Source of the DNA: Bacteroidaceae bacterium
Lineage (GTDB): Bacteria > Bacteroidota > Bacteroidia > Bacteroidales > Bacteroidaceae
Reading direction: 5' to 3'
Assembly: GCA_024684455.1 (NCBI GenBank)
Contig: JAIKWU010000013.1
Coordinates: 1 to 64,000, forward strand
DNA length: 64,000 nt
This document shows, piece by piece, positions 1 through 8,199 of the stretch (position 1 is its first letter; every line of letters begins with the position of its first letter). Made by a program: the position numbers and the translations under genes. The notes under the pieces are model-generated. The model was given only the letters and a program-made list of their open reading frames with translations. It did no database searches and had not been told where the DNA came from.

Positions 1-2
1 GT

Positions 3-110
3 CACATCACCGAAGCGTCGCTCGGACAGATGCTCGTCACCCGCGATGGCCAGGAGTTCCAACTCAAGGCACAGGGCTGGCAGGCATTCGACGGCGAGAA
101 AGAAGAATAA
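3..110 (+). CDS. C-terminal end of an unknown protein (partial)
   Basis: An open frame runs from the window edge to a TAA at 108-110 and encodes the last 35 residues of a protein, ending in GEKEE. The fragment is hydrophilic and has no motif I recognise, so no function is offered. It reads in the same direction as the following terminator (138-184), which supports it being the true end of a transcription unit. Confidence 0.55.
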   Translation, partial: HITEASLGQMLVTRDGQEFQLKAQGWQAFDGEKEE

Positions 111-137
111 CAGGAAACACGTAAAAGTGCTGAAATA

Positions 138-184
138 ACACGGAAGCATCCCTCCAACAATGGAATGCTTCCGTGTCTTTTTTA
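138..184 (+). terminator. Rho-independent terminator
   Basis: A perfect 12-bp stem (ACACGGAAGCAT at 138-149 with ATGCTTCCGTGT at 165-176) encloses a 15-nt loop and is followed by a run of T. It ends the partial gene at the window edge. It also contains the first possible ATG (165) of the sigma-factor frame, which argues that translation of that gene begins downstream. Confidence 0.9.
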
Positions 185-248
185 CCCTATCGCGTTACAA
201 ACCGCGAAGTTCTTCGTTTATACAAGTAGAACAAACAAAGAAAAAGTT

Positions 249-722
249 TTGAGCGAAGAGGTGTTGACAACGGCTTTCGTCAGGCTGCGGAAAAAGTTTC
301 TGCAGCAAGCACGAACTATGCTTCCATCGCTCGAAGATGCCGAAGATGCTCTGCAAGAAGCATTTGTCCGCCTCTGGCCTCACGCAGAGAAACTGCTGAC
401 GCACAAGGATGTCGAGGCTGTGACAAAGGTGACAATCAGGCACATCGCCATCGACCAGTCGCGACGCAAACAGCCTTCAGAACTCATTATGGAAGAGGCA
501 AAAAGCGACTACTTGGACGACAAAGAACGTCTGGCACAGGCAGAAATGCTGATGCAGCAACTTCTGACACCTCTGCAACGCGACATCATCCGGCTACGAG
601 AATACGAAGACCGCCCGTACAGCGAAGTGGCAGCCACACTGAACATGACAGAGACGGCTGTGAGAATGCAACTGTCACGGGCCAGAAAAATACTGAGAGA
701 AGCATGGAAGAAACAATTATGA
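249..722 (+). CDS. ECF-type RNA polymerase sigma factor
   Basis: Encodes about 157 residues with both ECF landmarks. A region 2 includes the AEDALQEAFVRLW stretch (core-polymerase and -10 binding). A region 4 helix-turn-helix near the C-terminus reads LTPLQRDIIRLREYEDRPYS, followed by EVAATLNMTETAVRMQLSRAR (-35 binding). The frame is open from an ATG at 165, but that codon lies inside the upstream terminator hairpin. The TTG at 249 puts the start at the usual distance before region 2, so I prefer it; GTG 261 is another option. The gene overlaps the next one (704 or 719), so the two are translationally coupled. Given its neighbours it probably controls an envelope or outer-membrane response. 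Which promoters it reads is unknown. Confidence 0.85.
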   Translation: MSEEVLTTAFVRLRKKFLQQARTMLPSLEDAEDALQEAFVRLWPHAEKLLTHKDVEAVTKVTIRHIAIDQSRRKQPSELIMEEAKSDYLDDKERLAQAEMLMQQLLTPLQRDIIRLREYEDRPYSEVAATLNMTETAVRMQLSRARKILREAWKKQL

Positions 723-1135
723 TAAACTGGCAGGAAGTGGTCAATCGCTACTTCGACGGCGAGACCAGCGAGGAAGAAGAGCGACTGCTGCGTCGTTTCT
801 TGGCAACGGAAGCAGGACAGGGCAGCGAGTTCGACGAAGTGCGCGCTGTCATGAGCGTATTTGCCGCAGGAAAAGCAGTCAATCAGACGCGGCACAAAAG
901 CAGAAAACTGTGGCCGTGGCTGGCTGCCGCCTGTGTCGCAGGACTGGCATGGCTGCTTTGGACGGGCATCGGAAGTTCGCAGGACGTCTGTGTGGCCTAC
1001 GTCAATGGTCAGAAAATCACAGACCGCAACGAAGTGCTCGCGCTGATGCAGGAGTCATGGAATGACATCGAAATGCAAGAAACAGGCAACACCGTCGAAG
1101 AACAACTCACGGATTTGTTTAACACGTTGGAATAA
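704..1135 (+). CDS. Small single-pass membrane protein, probable anti-sigma factor
   Basis: A 143-residue protein (or 138 residues from the ATG at 719). It has a cytoplasmic acidic N-terminus (YFDGETSEEEERLLRRFL), a basic stretch (RHKSRK), one transmembrane segment at about residues 69-88, and a periplasmic tail. The N-terminal layout resembles the short anti-sigma or FecR-like regulators that follow ECF sigma genes in Bacteroidota, but no FecR domain is visible. It overlaps the end of the sigma gene by 19 bp. The anti-sigma role is inferred from position and topology. Confidence 0.6.
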   Translation: MEETIMINWQEVVNRYFDGETSEEEERLLRRFLATEAGQGSEFDEVRAVMSVFAAGKAVNQTRHKSRKLWPWLAAACVAGLAWLLWTGIGSSQDVCVAYVNGQKITDRNEVLALMQESWNDIEMQETGNTVEEQLTDLFNTLE

Positions 1136-1140
1136 GGAAT

Positions 1141-1584
1141 ATGAGACGAATCGTTTTACTTTGTATCATCGCCACGTGCTGCGTCAGCATCGTACAGGCA
1201 CAGAAAGGACTGTCCATCAGCGATTTCTTCGAAAAGCCATTCGCCAAAGCGACGATGGTACATGTCGAGGGAAGCGAACTGACACCCTACCACCTGACAC
1301 TTTACCGCAGCGTTTCCTTCAGCGACACCTACCTCGTGGTGGACGCGATGGAGAAGAGCGTGCTCACCGATGCCCGACTGGCTTACAGCAAAGAAATGGG
1401 CAATCAGGGCAAACGCCTCTACTATGCCTTTCTCGCACTACCACCGCGCGATGGGCATCATGCCAACCGCTACATCTTCTACCGCAATGCCTCGTTGCGC
1501 GAAGACGGAAAGGACGAATTGACGCTGGTCTATATGGAGGGCAGCGCCACCATGGACGAACTGAAAAAACTATTCAAAAAATAA
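1141..1584 (+). CDS. Secreted hypothetical protein (DUF6108-like)
   Basis: A 147-residue protein with a clear signal peptide (hydrophobic 4-18, cleavage after VQA near residue 20). The mature part contains RYIFYRN and LVYMEG and ends in ELKKLFKK. I associate this pattern with a small Bacteroidales periplasmic family, DUF6108, from memory only. It starts 5 nt after the anti-sigma-like gene and ends 6 nt before the barrel gene, so all four genes form one operon. The function is unknown; a periplasmic partner of the sigma system is a guess. Confidence 0.6.
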   Translation: MRRIVLLCIIATCCVSIVQAQKGLSISDFFEKPFAKATMVHVEGSELTPYHLTLYRSVSFSDTYLVVDAMEKSVLTDARLAYSKEMGNQGKRLYYAFLALPPRDGHHANRYIFYRNASLREDGKDELTLVYMEGSATMDELKKLFKK

Positions 1585-1590
1585 ACAAAG

Positions 1591-2481
1591 ATGAAGAAAA
1601 GACTCTTTACCCTCAGCATGGCTGTAGCATGCTTGTACACGACGGCTACAGCCCAGACGGAAACGGCTGACACCGTCGTCGTAGAAAATCCGAAGCGCGT
1701 CACTATCATCTCGGACAGCACGACGCTTTCGGTCGAAATAGAAGGACGTACTGACGACCCTGACTTTCGCTTCTCAAAGTCACAGACAATGGCCGACGAC
1801 GGTCTGCACATCTTCAAAGAGAACAGCAGCGACATCAACTTCCGACTGCCTTTCAGTAGTTCGAAAAACGTGCCTCGACATGGCACAATGGAATTTTCTA
1901 TCAGTCAGGCCATGAGCCTCGGTATGGTGTCTGCAATAGGTGGGCCGGACAATCTGAGCACGAACTTCGGGCAGTCGTTCGAAATCACCTGGCACGCCGC
2001 CAACATCACCTTCAACTTCAACAAACTCAAACACTGGAGTTTCGGTACAGGTCTTTGGTGTAACTGGAAGAACTATCGAATGACAGGCTACAAGCGCTTC
2101 CAAAAAGCAGATAATGTGGTGGTGCTCAACGACTATGCAGCAGGCTCCGTCATCCGTTTCTCGCGCCTCCATCTGTATAGTTGGCAAGTGCCTTTGCTGG
2201 CTACTTACCGCACCAACAACAAGCACTTGAGAAGCACGTTCGGACTCCTGTTCAACTTCAATAGCCACGGCAATTTGAAGACGCGTTACTCGCTGGGTGG
2301 TGAGAACTATAAAGAAGTCGAAGGCGGCATCCACCTCAATAGTTTCACCGTCGATCTCTTTGCCACGCTCAACTACCGTTGGCTGGGCGCCTATGTCAAA
2401 TGGAGTCCATGCCCTGTGCTTGAATCAGGCATGGGACCGCGCTTCAGTGGCATCAGTACGGGCCTGATGATTTTCTGGTAA
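1591..2481 (+). CDS. Outer-membrane beta-barrel protein
   Basis: A 296-residue protein with a signal peptide (cleavage after TATAQ, about residue 22). An acidic periplasmic-type region of about 80 residues follows. From about residue 95 there are alternating amphipathic strands (FSIGTGLWCNWKNYRMTG-like segments, aromatic girdles), ending in an aromatic residue (IFW) as barrel proteins do. It is the last gene of the sigma operon and is probably its effector or a sensed outer-membrane component. It ends 4 nt before the stop of the opposing gene, so the two transcripts converge. Confidence 0.7.
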   Translation: MKKRLFTLSMAVACLYTTATAQTETADTVVVENPKRVTIISDSTTLSVEIEGRTDDPDFRFSKSQTMADDGLHIFKENSSDINFRLPFSSSKNVPRHGTMEFSISQAMSLGMVSAIGGPDNLSTNFGQSFEITWHAANITFNFNKLKHWSFGTGLWCNWKNYRMTGYKRFQKADNVVVLNDYAAGSVIRFSRLHLYSWQVPLLATYRTNNKHLRSTFGLLFNFNSHGNLKTRYSLGGENYKEVEGGIHLNSFTVDLFATLNYRWLGAYVKWSPCPVLESGMGPRFSGISTGLMIFW

Positions 2482-2485
2482 AGCA

Positions 2486-3652
2486 TCAGAGGCCGTAGCC
2501 AATCGAAAGAATCAGCGTGTTACGGCCTATAGGTTCCTTGTGTCCCGTGAACCATTGGTATTCGTAGCCAATACCCAGTGAGATACGTTCGCGCATCATG
2601 TATTGCACCTTCAGACCCAGACCCAGGAGGTAATGGTTCTTGTTGGTCAACGGCAAAGCGAGCGGATGGACGTTTCCGTGTTGACGCAAAGCCAGATAGG
2701 TGGCGGCGGCATAAGGGGCAAAACTCCATACGTCGGCACCGTTCTGCACAGGCAGATTGTAACCCAGTCGTGCAGAAATGTCCCATGAATGTACGCTACC
2801 CATCACCTTCGTGAAAGGATCGAAATCCTTGGCCCATTCGATATAGAGCAGTTGCTGACAGGGCGTAAAACTCAGGCCGCCGTACAGATGCTTATAGATG
2901 AAGTCGGCATAGACACCGTGCGACTGGCTTAGACCACCCCATGACTTGCCCGTCAACCAGTTGAACGTCGCACCGATGGAGATGGACGAAAGGGCATCGC
3001 ACCACGAAACGACTTTGTTCGATGGATAGAGTGTCTGCCATTCGTCGGGTTCTTTTTCTTGATTCTTGTCGGATTCATCATAACGCATCATGCGCCACGG
3101 CAACGCCTGGTCACCAGTGAAGGTACCCAAGATGGCATTGGCCTTGTCGCCTGGAAAGACGTCGCAGACATCGAGAATCTTGTATTCGTCGTCATAGCCA
3201 GTGACGGAGAAACGATAGGCCACACCTTCGTCGAAGACCATGATTTCCAGCATGATGCCTGCGGCCGACTGAATCACCAGGCGGTTGCAACGGTTACCCA
3301 GTTCTGCCAGACGCACATCTCTGTCAGCATCGAGATGGATGGGCGAGATGGTGCTGGTGCTGTTCACGATGTCAGCCTTGCCAAAGGAATAACGGTGGCC
3401 GTGAGAATATACGATCAATCCTATCTCACGATTCTTAAGTATCGTTTTACCTTCGACAGTGATTGACATCTTCATTCTTTTGGCACGCAGCAACTTGGTA
3501 TCTAAGTTACGCTCCTTGACTATGTTGAGTGACACCACCGTCTTCCTGTCGGGCGAGAAGGCTGAGTACTGCGCCTTTGCCGCGATGGTGCAGCAAAGGA
3601 AAAGGAGCAACAGGACACGTTTCACAAGCATAGCATTCATTTTAAGATTCAT
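2486..3652 (-). CDS. GH97-N-like domain joined to an outer-membrane barrel
   Basis: A 388-residue secreted protein. Candidate starts are M1, M5 or M8; the signal peptide ends at AAKAQ. Residues about 29-200 resemble the N-terminal beta-sandwich of GH97 enzymes: an opening SPDRKTVVSLNI, a gk.il.nreiGL segment, and VFDEGVAYRFSVTGYDDEY, close to the family's 'ndGvAFRY' element. The catalytic barrel of GH97 is missing. From about residue 205 the protein instead shows glycine- and aromatic-rich strands typical of a small outer-membrane barrel, ending in LILSIGYGL. No GH97 catalytic glutamates are present, so it is unlikely to be a glycosidase. A surface glycan-binding or structural role is inferred. 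Confidence 0.6.
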   Translation of the reverse strand: MNLKMNAMLVKRVLLLLFLCCTIAAKAQYSAFSPDRKTVVSLNIVKERNLDTKLLRAKRMKMSITVEGKTILKNREIGLIVYSHGHRYSFGKADIVNSTSTISPIHLDADRDVRLAELGNRCNRLVIQSAAGIMLEIMVFDEGVAYRFSVTGYDDEYKILDVCDVFPGDKANAILGTFTGDQALPWRMMRYDESDKNQEKEPDEWQTLYPSNKVVSWCDALSSISIGATFNWLTGKSWGGLSQSHGVYADFIYKHLYGGLSFTPCQQLLYIEWAKDFDPFTKVMGSVHSWDISARLGYNLPVQNGADVWSFAPYAAATYLALRQHGNVHPLALPLTNKNHYLLGLGLKVQYMMRERISLGIGYEYQWFTGHKEPIGRNTLILSIGYGL

Positions 3653-3682
3653 GGTTTAAGTGACAGAGAGTCATTTGTTTGA

Positions 3683-3714
3683 CAAAGGTACGATGAAGCA
3701 AGCACCATTCCAAA
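3683..3714 (-). promoter_or_regulatory. Bacteroidota-type promoter for the GH97-N/barrel gene
   Basis: On the minus strand a -7 box TACCTTTG (3683-3690) and a -33 TTTG (3711-3714) are separated by 20 bp. This matches the TTTG-N19-21-TAnnTTTG pattern of Bacteroides major promoters. It lies 31 bp before the first ATG. Confidence 0.65.
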
Positions 3715-3771
3715 TTTCTGAGATTTTTTTTCAGTTTTTTGCATTTTGACCCTTAAAAAAACATCAAAAAA

Positions 3772-3850
3772 CGCACCGCAGTGTAACGAAATTTACACTG
3801 CGGTGCGTCTATAGGTGTACTGCAGTGCATTTAAATTTACACCGCAGTGC
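3772..3850. repeat. Four-unit 22-bp-phased palindrome array, family A (copy A1)
   Basis: Four 12-bp imperfect palindromes lie at 3773-3784, 3795-3806, 3817-3828 and 3839-3850: GCACCGCAGTGT, ACACTGCGGTGC, GTACTGCAGTGC and ACACCGCAGTGC. Their centres are exactly 22 bp apart. Units 1 and 2 also form a perfect 15-bp hairpin (3772-3786 with 3793-3807, 6-nt loop) that on the minus strand is followed by six T. It could therefore end the GH5-GH43 transcript. It also sits 57 bp upstream of the -33 box of the next minus-strand gene. Confidence 0.85.
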
Positions 3851-3903
3851 ATTTTTTGTCTCTTTTCAAGGCATCATGGAGGGTGTGTTTCGTGAACAAA
3901 TCA

Positions 3904-6900
3904 TCATCTTACCAACACCTTGCGGCCATCAACCAGATACAGTCCTGCAGGCAGTCCTTCGAGTGCACGGCCCTTGGCAACATGGTTGCGAACACATTGG
4001 CCGGAGAGAGTGAATACATTGACATACGCTGCAGCCTCGTCGTTCACAGCCAGGATGTCCGTAGGAGGTGTGTAGTCGTCGTTGTTGGTCAGGAAGATGT
4101 CGTCGACATAGATGTAGCCGGTACCGTTCGACCAAAGACTGACGATGTGGATGTTGCTGGCATCGATCGGTTTTCCGCTATTGTTGCCCGAGGTGTAGGT
4201 AGCGGTCTGCAGATTGATGACCAATTGCCGCTTGCTGCCGAAACCGGGCGATGAGTAGCAGTCGCCCCAAATGTTGGTGGTGGGGAAGAGGTTGACGTGA
4301 GCATCGCAGTTCTGCGTGCGTTTCAGGTTCACCACCAGATACTTGTAGCCAGACATGTCTGCGCCGTTGGGATAAATCCAGCCCATCTGTCCCCACTGTC
4401 CGGGATGGAAGGCATGGGTGCTTTCGTTGTAGGTGCCTTCGGAGAAGATGGAAGTGTTGATGTATTCAGCGCCAAAGGGGAAGAAGGTGGAACGAATCTC
4501 AAACGAAGCAGTCATTTGATTGCCCATCGGGTCGGTATAGACGGCGGTCACGGGGATGGTGCCTTCGGTCAGTCCGCTCACTTGTCCACCCTTGATTTGA
4601 ACGACAGCGTCGTTGAAAGTGTAGCGGGCCTGTGCAGCGACATTCTCGGTGTGTCCGTCGCGATAGGTTGCGGTGAGTTGGAGCGGCATGTTGTTGCCGG
4701 GCATCACTTCGATGCTCTCTGGAATGTCAAGCGATGTGACTGTGAGCATATCTTCGCTGTAGCCGATGAAGTCTTCGGGGAAGAACATCGACTCGTCGAA
4801 AACATCTTCGGTCGAGAACCAGTCGAAGTCGGCGCTTCCGGGAGTTGCCTCGTCGGTGGCATAGCAGAAGAGTCCGAAACGTGCGCCTACAAAGACGGTG
4901 AGGTTGAAGCCCAGAGTGGTCTGGCCGCCGATGGGCTGGTACGTTTCGTTGTCGAGCGAGTAGTAGAACTGCGTCTTGCTGGTAGAGTAATCAATCGTAG
5001 CGCGCAGATAGACAATGTCGTCAATGGCGACATCATCGACAACCACTTCAGCCGGTTGGAAAGTGTCGGAGGTGCGCAGGGTGTCCTGTCGCCAAACCAG
5101 TTGCTTCACACCATTCTGTACCCTCACAGCCAGCATGGCATAGGGGTCTTGGAATATGCAGATGCCGGCGAGGTTACCCTCCTGCAACTGACTGACGTCC
5201 ATCTTGATAGTGCCAGGCGAAGGCTTCCGCTCAAAACCGAAGATACGCTGGGTGAGCATGTTGCGGGCTTGTGTCAGACGGGTAGCCGAGCCTGAGGTCT
5301 TGAGGCGCAGCCATCCCGGGCGTTCGAACAGACTCCAGGCGCCATTGTCGGGATTGTGGTTCCACTGCCACTGCATGCCCAGGGGATAGGAGCGGAAGTT
5401 GTCGTTGGTCGGCAGCGGTACACGAGGCTGGGCCACAGCGACACGCGGTTTTGTTAAACCGACATAGGGCACACCATTATTGCCGATAGTAGGCCAGCCG
5501 TCCTTCCAACGTACAGTCTGCAGGTTGGGCATACGTCCCAGTGCACCCAGGTCTTGCTGCAGAATGGTCCACCACGTGCCGTCCTCGGTATCGAACAAAG
5601 CACCCTGATGGATGGTGTTAGGATTATTGTTGATGGTTTTCTCAAGGAGCACCTTCTCTTCGTAAGGACCAAAGATATTGGTCGAACGGAAGATAGCCTG
5701 ACCTGAAGGCCAACCTCCATAAGTAGCATATATATAATAATAGTCGCCGATGTGGTAGAGATGGCTGCCTTCAAGTCCCGGTTTGTCAGCCAGCACATTC
5801 TTCTCCTGAATGAAGTTGAAGTCTTCGTCCAGTTCGCACATCTGGATATTTCCGATGCCACAAGCCACATAGACGCGACCGTTGTCGAACAGCATACCAG
5901 GGTCATAGTATATGCGAGAAAGTTTGCGGCTTTCCCACTTGTCTTCGGGGTCGGTGGCTGTGAGCAGCCAACCGCCGGAATCATTACCGTTGATGAGGAT
6001 GTAGAACTTACCGTCGTGATAAGCCATCGAGCAAGCCCACATGCCTGCTGCATAGGCGTTCTGGTCGTTGAGCAGATTGTAGCGGTCGGTGGTGGCAAGT
6101 TGAGCAAGCGGCTGAGCACAGTAACTCCAGTTGACGAGGTCTTTCGACTTCAGAATGGTTGCGCCTGGGAAATGGTGCATCGTTGTCGAAATCATGTAGA
6201 AGGTATCGCCCACCCTCACAACGTCAGGATCGGGAAAATCGGCAAAGACGACAGGGTTGCGGAAGCGTCCGTTGTTCTGGTCGCTCAATGCCACATTGCG
6301 ATAGTCGGCATGGGGCCAGTCCGTTGTGTAGTAATCGGCATACCAGTCCCAACAGGCTTTTCCACAGGCTTCTTCCAAACCGCCAAAAGCAGGTTCGGCG
6401 ACACCGGTCTGAAGCAGTTTGTCAACGTCAATCAAACAGTCAGAACCGGAAAGCGTCATGGAGATGTTGCCGAAATGGTCGAGCATCGTCTTATAGGCAT
6501 TACCCCACTTCGAAGTAGAACCTGTGGCCCAGGTACCATAGTTCGGCTCTACCCAATCACCATGCTCGTTGTAATGGCCCTCGCCTGTTTTTTTAGGACT
6601 CCAGTCCACCTCGGTGATGATGACAGGTGCCGTTTCGACCACGGGTACTTGCTGAAGGAAATGGTTTATCTTGTTGATCGGGTCTGGATTGGAATCACTG
6701 CAGTCATACCACCCACAATAGTCGTGCACGGCATAGCCGATGTTATAACCTTCGATGGGGTGAACGCTGTAACTCACATAGTTGGATTGCCAACCTGTGC
6801 CTGGTGCCCAAATAATACCCGTAAATCCGTTCTTGCGGATTTTATCAACAATAGGCTGGAAGTAGTCGTGCAATGCAGCAGGATCGTCTTGTCCATTGGC

Positions 6901-7527
6901 ATTGAGCAGCGAAACTGGCTCGTTGGCCAGTTCGATGCTGATCTGACCAGAATATTTCTTGATGGAGTCGTTCTTACTGAAGCGGTCCCACACATCCATG
7001 AGATAGGACTGGTAGTAGTCACCCACTTTCAAGTTGCCAGGGCAGACACCAGGAGGACGTACCACGACATACATGCCGTGGTTCATGGCTTTCTTGGCCA
7101 AAGGGAAATACAGCGACTTCAGATAGGTGGTCAGACGCGTACCTGAGTAGCGTGAAATGTCGGCCTCGCCCGATTCCTTACCATCGCTCGTCTTATTGGG
7201 GTCATTGGTCCATGCTGGGTCCATGTGCAGGCGGAACACGTTGCATTTGGCCTGTTCAAGTCCCTGAAACACTTTCTCAAAATAGTTGAGGCAAGACACA
7301 ACCCCGCCGTCGTTATATTCCCCACTCCAACGGTCCTTGTTGAAGAATAAATTCGGGGTATCCATCACACCATGGAGGACGGCGTGGTTTCCATGGGTGT
7401 CGGCAAGGTACTTTCCATCTACATGAAGGGTGGGCAGCGGCTTCACACCTTGCGCCCATGACGCTGTAAGGGTGCAGACTGTCAGCATCAGCGCCAAGCA
7501 ACATTTCTTTACGTTTAGTATTGTCAT
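3904..7527 (-). CDS. Secreted multidomain GH5-GH43 glycoside hydrolase
   Basis: A 1207-residue enzyme with a signal peptide (to SWAQ, residue 25). Residues about 30-390 are a GH5 (clan A) catalytic domain with acid/base in ELANEP (E203) and nucleophile in ITEVDW (E306). Residues about 420-690 are a GH43 five-blade propeller with base in FPDPD (D433), pKa modulator in YYDPG (D542) and acid in GLEGSH (E586). A GH43-type beta-sandwich (about 705-905), an Ig-like domain (about 930-1010) and a carbohydrate-binding-like domain (about 1010-1140) follow. The end (VFTLSGQ, GLPAGLYLVDGRKVLVR) resembles a type IX sorting tail, and porU/porV are in this window. The probable target is a substituted hemicellulose such as arabinoxylan. 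The exact GH5 subfamily cannot be named by eye. Confidence 0.88.
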   Translation of the reverse strand: MTILNVKKCCLALMLTVCTLTASWAQGVKPLPTLHVDGKYLADTHGNHAVLHGVMDTPNLFFNKDRWSGEYNDGGVVSCLNYFEKVFQGLEQAKCNVFRLHMDPAWTNDPNKTSDGKESGEADISRYSGTRLTTYLKSLYFPLAKKAMNHGMYVVVRPPGVCPGNLKVGDYYQSYLMDVWDRFSKNDSIKKYSGQISIELANEPVSLLNANGQDDPAALHDYFQPIVDKIRKNGFTGIIWAPGTGWQSNYVSYSVHPIEGYNIGYAVHDYCGWYDCSDSNPDPINKINHFLQQVPVVETAPVIITEVDWSPKKTGEGHYNEHGDWVEPNYGTWATGSTSKWGNAYKTMLDHFGNISMTLSGSDCLIDVDKLLQTGVAEPAFGGLEEACGKACWDWYADYYTTDWPHADYRNVALSDQNNGRFRNPVVFADFPDPDVVRVGDTFYMISTTMHHFPGATILKSKDLVNWSYCAQPLAQLATTDRYNLLNDQNAYAAGMWACSMAYHDGKFYILINGNDSGGWLLTATDPEDKWESRKLSRIYYDPGMLFDNGRVYVACGIGNIQMCELDEDFNFIQEKNVLADKPGLEGSHLYHIGDYYYIYATYGGWPSGQAIFRSTNIFGPYEEKVLLEKTINNNPNTIHQGALFDTEDGTWWTILQQDLGALGRMPNLQTVRWKDGWPTIGNNGVPYVGLTKPRVAVAQPRVPLPTNDNFRSYPLGMQWQWNHNPDNGAWSLFERPGWLRLKTSGSATRLTQARNMLTQRIFGFERKPSPGTIKMDVSQLQEGNLAGICIFQDPYAMLAVRVQNGVKQLVWRQDTLRTSDTFQPAEVVVDDVAIDDIVYLRATIDYSTSKTQFYYSLDNETYQPIGGQTTLGFNLTVFVGARFGLFCYATDEATPGSADFDWFSTEDVFDESMFFPEDFIGYSEDMLTVTSLDIPESIEVMPGNNMPLQLTATYRDGHTENVAAQARYTFNDAVVQIKGGQVSGLTEGTIPVTAVYTDPMGNQMTASFEIRSTFFPFGAEYINTSIFSEGTYNESTHAFHPGQWGQMGWIYPNGADMSGYKYLVVNLKRTQNCDAHVNLFPTTNIWGDCYSSPGFGSKRQLVINLQTATYTSGNNSGKPIDASNIHIVSLWSNGTGYIYVDDIFLTNNDDYTPPTDILAVNDEAAAYVNVFTLSGQCVRNHVAKGRALEGLPAGLYLVDGRKVLVR

Positions 7528-7563
7528 ATTGTTAATGTATCTATGGTAAGATAATCAGAGATG

Positions 7564-8196
7564 TTAGGATTGGTAGAGGCGTTGCTGCCGTACATAGCGA
7601 TAGACGGCGGGATGGAGCCAGCGGCGCGCAAAGGCAAGGGGTCCCGAACGCAATGCCTCACGTATCTGGGTGCTGGACACTTCGTATAACACTGGCCCCT
7701 CCCCAACCCTCCCCAAAGGGAGGGTGTGACTACTACCCTTTGAGAAAACGGAAATCACACCTTCCCCTTGGGGAGGGCTGGGGATGGGCCTATTTCTTCC
7801 ATAGACGATGATGTCGTGCTGTGCAAGGATTTCATCAGCCTTGTACCAATGACAGAAACGTTCCCAGTTGTCCTCACCGACAAGAAGCGAAAACGTGTGC
7901 TCGGGATAGGTGCGACGGAGTTCCTGCAGGGTGTTATAGGTATAAGAAGGTACAGGAAGATGTGTCTCGAAGTCGCTGACTTGGAGGCAGGGAATGCCTT
8001 CGGTGGCAAGTCGTGCCATGTGTAGACGAACGTCGGTAGGCTGCAGGTCGGTCTGCTGATCACGCTTCAACGGATTGAGCGGCGAGACCATAAGCCACAC
8101 CTCATCAATCAACCCCGTCTTACAGACTGCTTGGGCAAGACCCGTGTGTCCCTTGTGGATGGGGTTGAACGAACCTCCGTAGATGGCGACTTTCAT
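7564..8196 (-). CDS. nadD: Nicotinate-nucleotide adenylyltransferase
   Basis: Makes deamido-NAD from nicotinate mononucleotide and ATP in NAD synthesis. The N-terminus has the nucleotidyltransferase signature GGSFNPIHKGH (residues 8-18). VGEDNWERFCHWY and the C-terminal SSTQIREAL (ISSTxIR motif) are the other family hallmarks. At 210 residues it is longer than the roughly 190 usual. About 33 residues (136-168, rich in PSPPQGEG and TLPLGRVGEG) are encoded by a palindromic repeat inserted in frame between the strand ending IIVYGRNRP and the ISST motif. It starts 3 nt after gmk, in a yicC-gmk-nadD operon. Confidence 0.95.
   Translation of the reverse strand: MKVAIYGGSFNPIHKGHTGLAQAVCKTGLIDEVWLMVSPLNPLKRDQQTDLQPTDVRLHMARLATEGIPCLQVSDFETHLPVPSYTYNTLQELRRTYPEHTFSLLVGEDNWERFCHWYKADEILAQHDIIVYGRNRPIPSPPQGEGVISVFSKGSSHTLPLGRVGEGPVLYEVSSTQIREALRSGPLAFARRWLHPAVYRYVRQQRLYQS
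7694..7790. repeat. GC-rich double-hairpin palindrome inserted inside nadD
   Basis: The element is bounded by GGCCC (7694-7698) and GGGCC (7786-7790). Its arms are CCCTCCCCAAAGGGAGGG (from about 7708) and CTTCCCCTTGGGGAGGG (from about 7761), and the whole is one large inverted repeat. It is translated in frame as part of NadD. Related copies lie at 41510-41644, 57888-57983 and 56906-57082, with half copies at 24935-24971 and 45478-45523. Confidence 0.85.
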
Positions 8197-8199
8197 GTT

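Noticed and set aside
1062..1670. Plus-strand frame of 202 codons overlapping the sigma-operon genes
   Set aside because: It overlaps three genes in another frame and its product is basic and low in structure, typical of a shadow frame.
5752..7146. Long open frame (464 codons) antisense to the GH5-GH43 gene
   Set aside because: It is a shadow of the real gene in a GC-biased sequence. It has no start context or recognisable domain, and the opposite frame has intact catalytic motifs.
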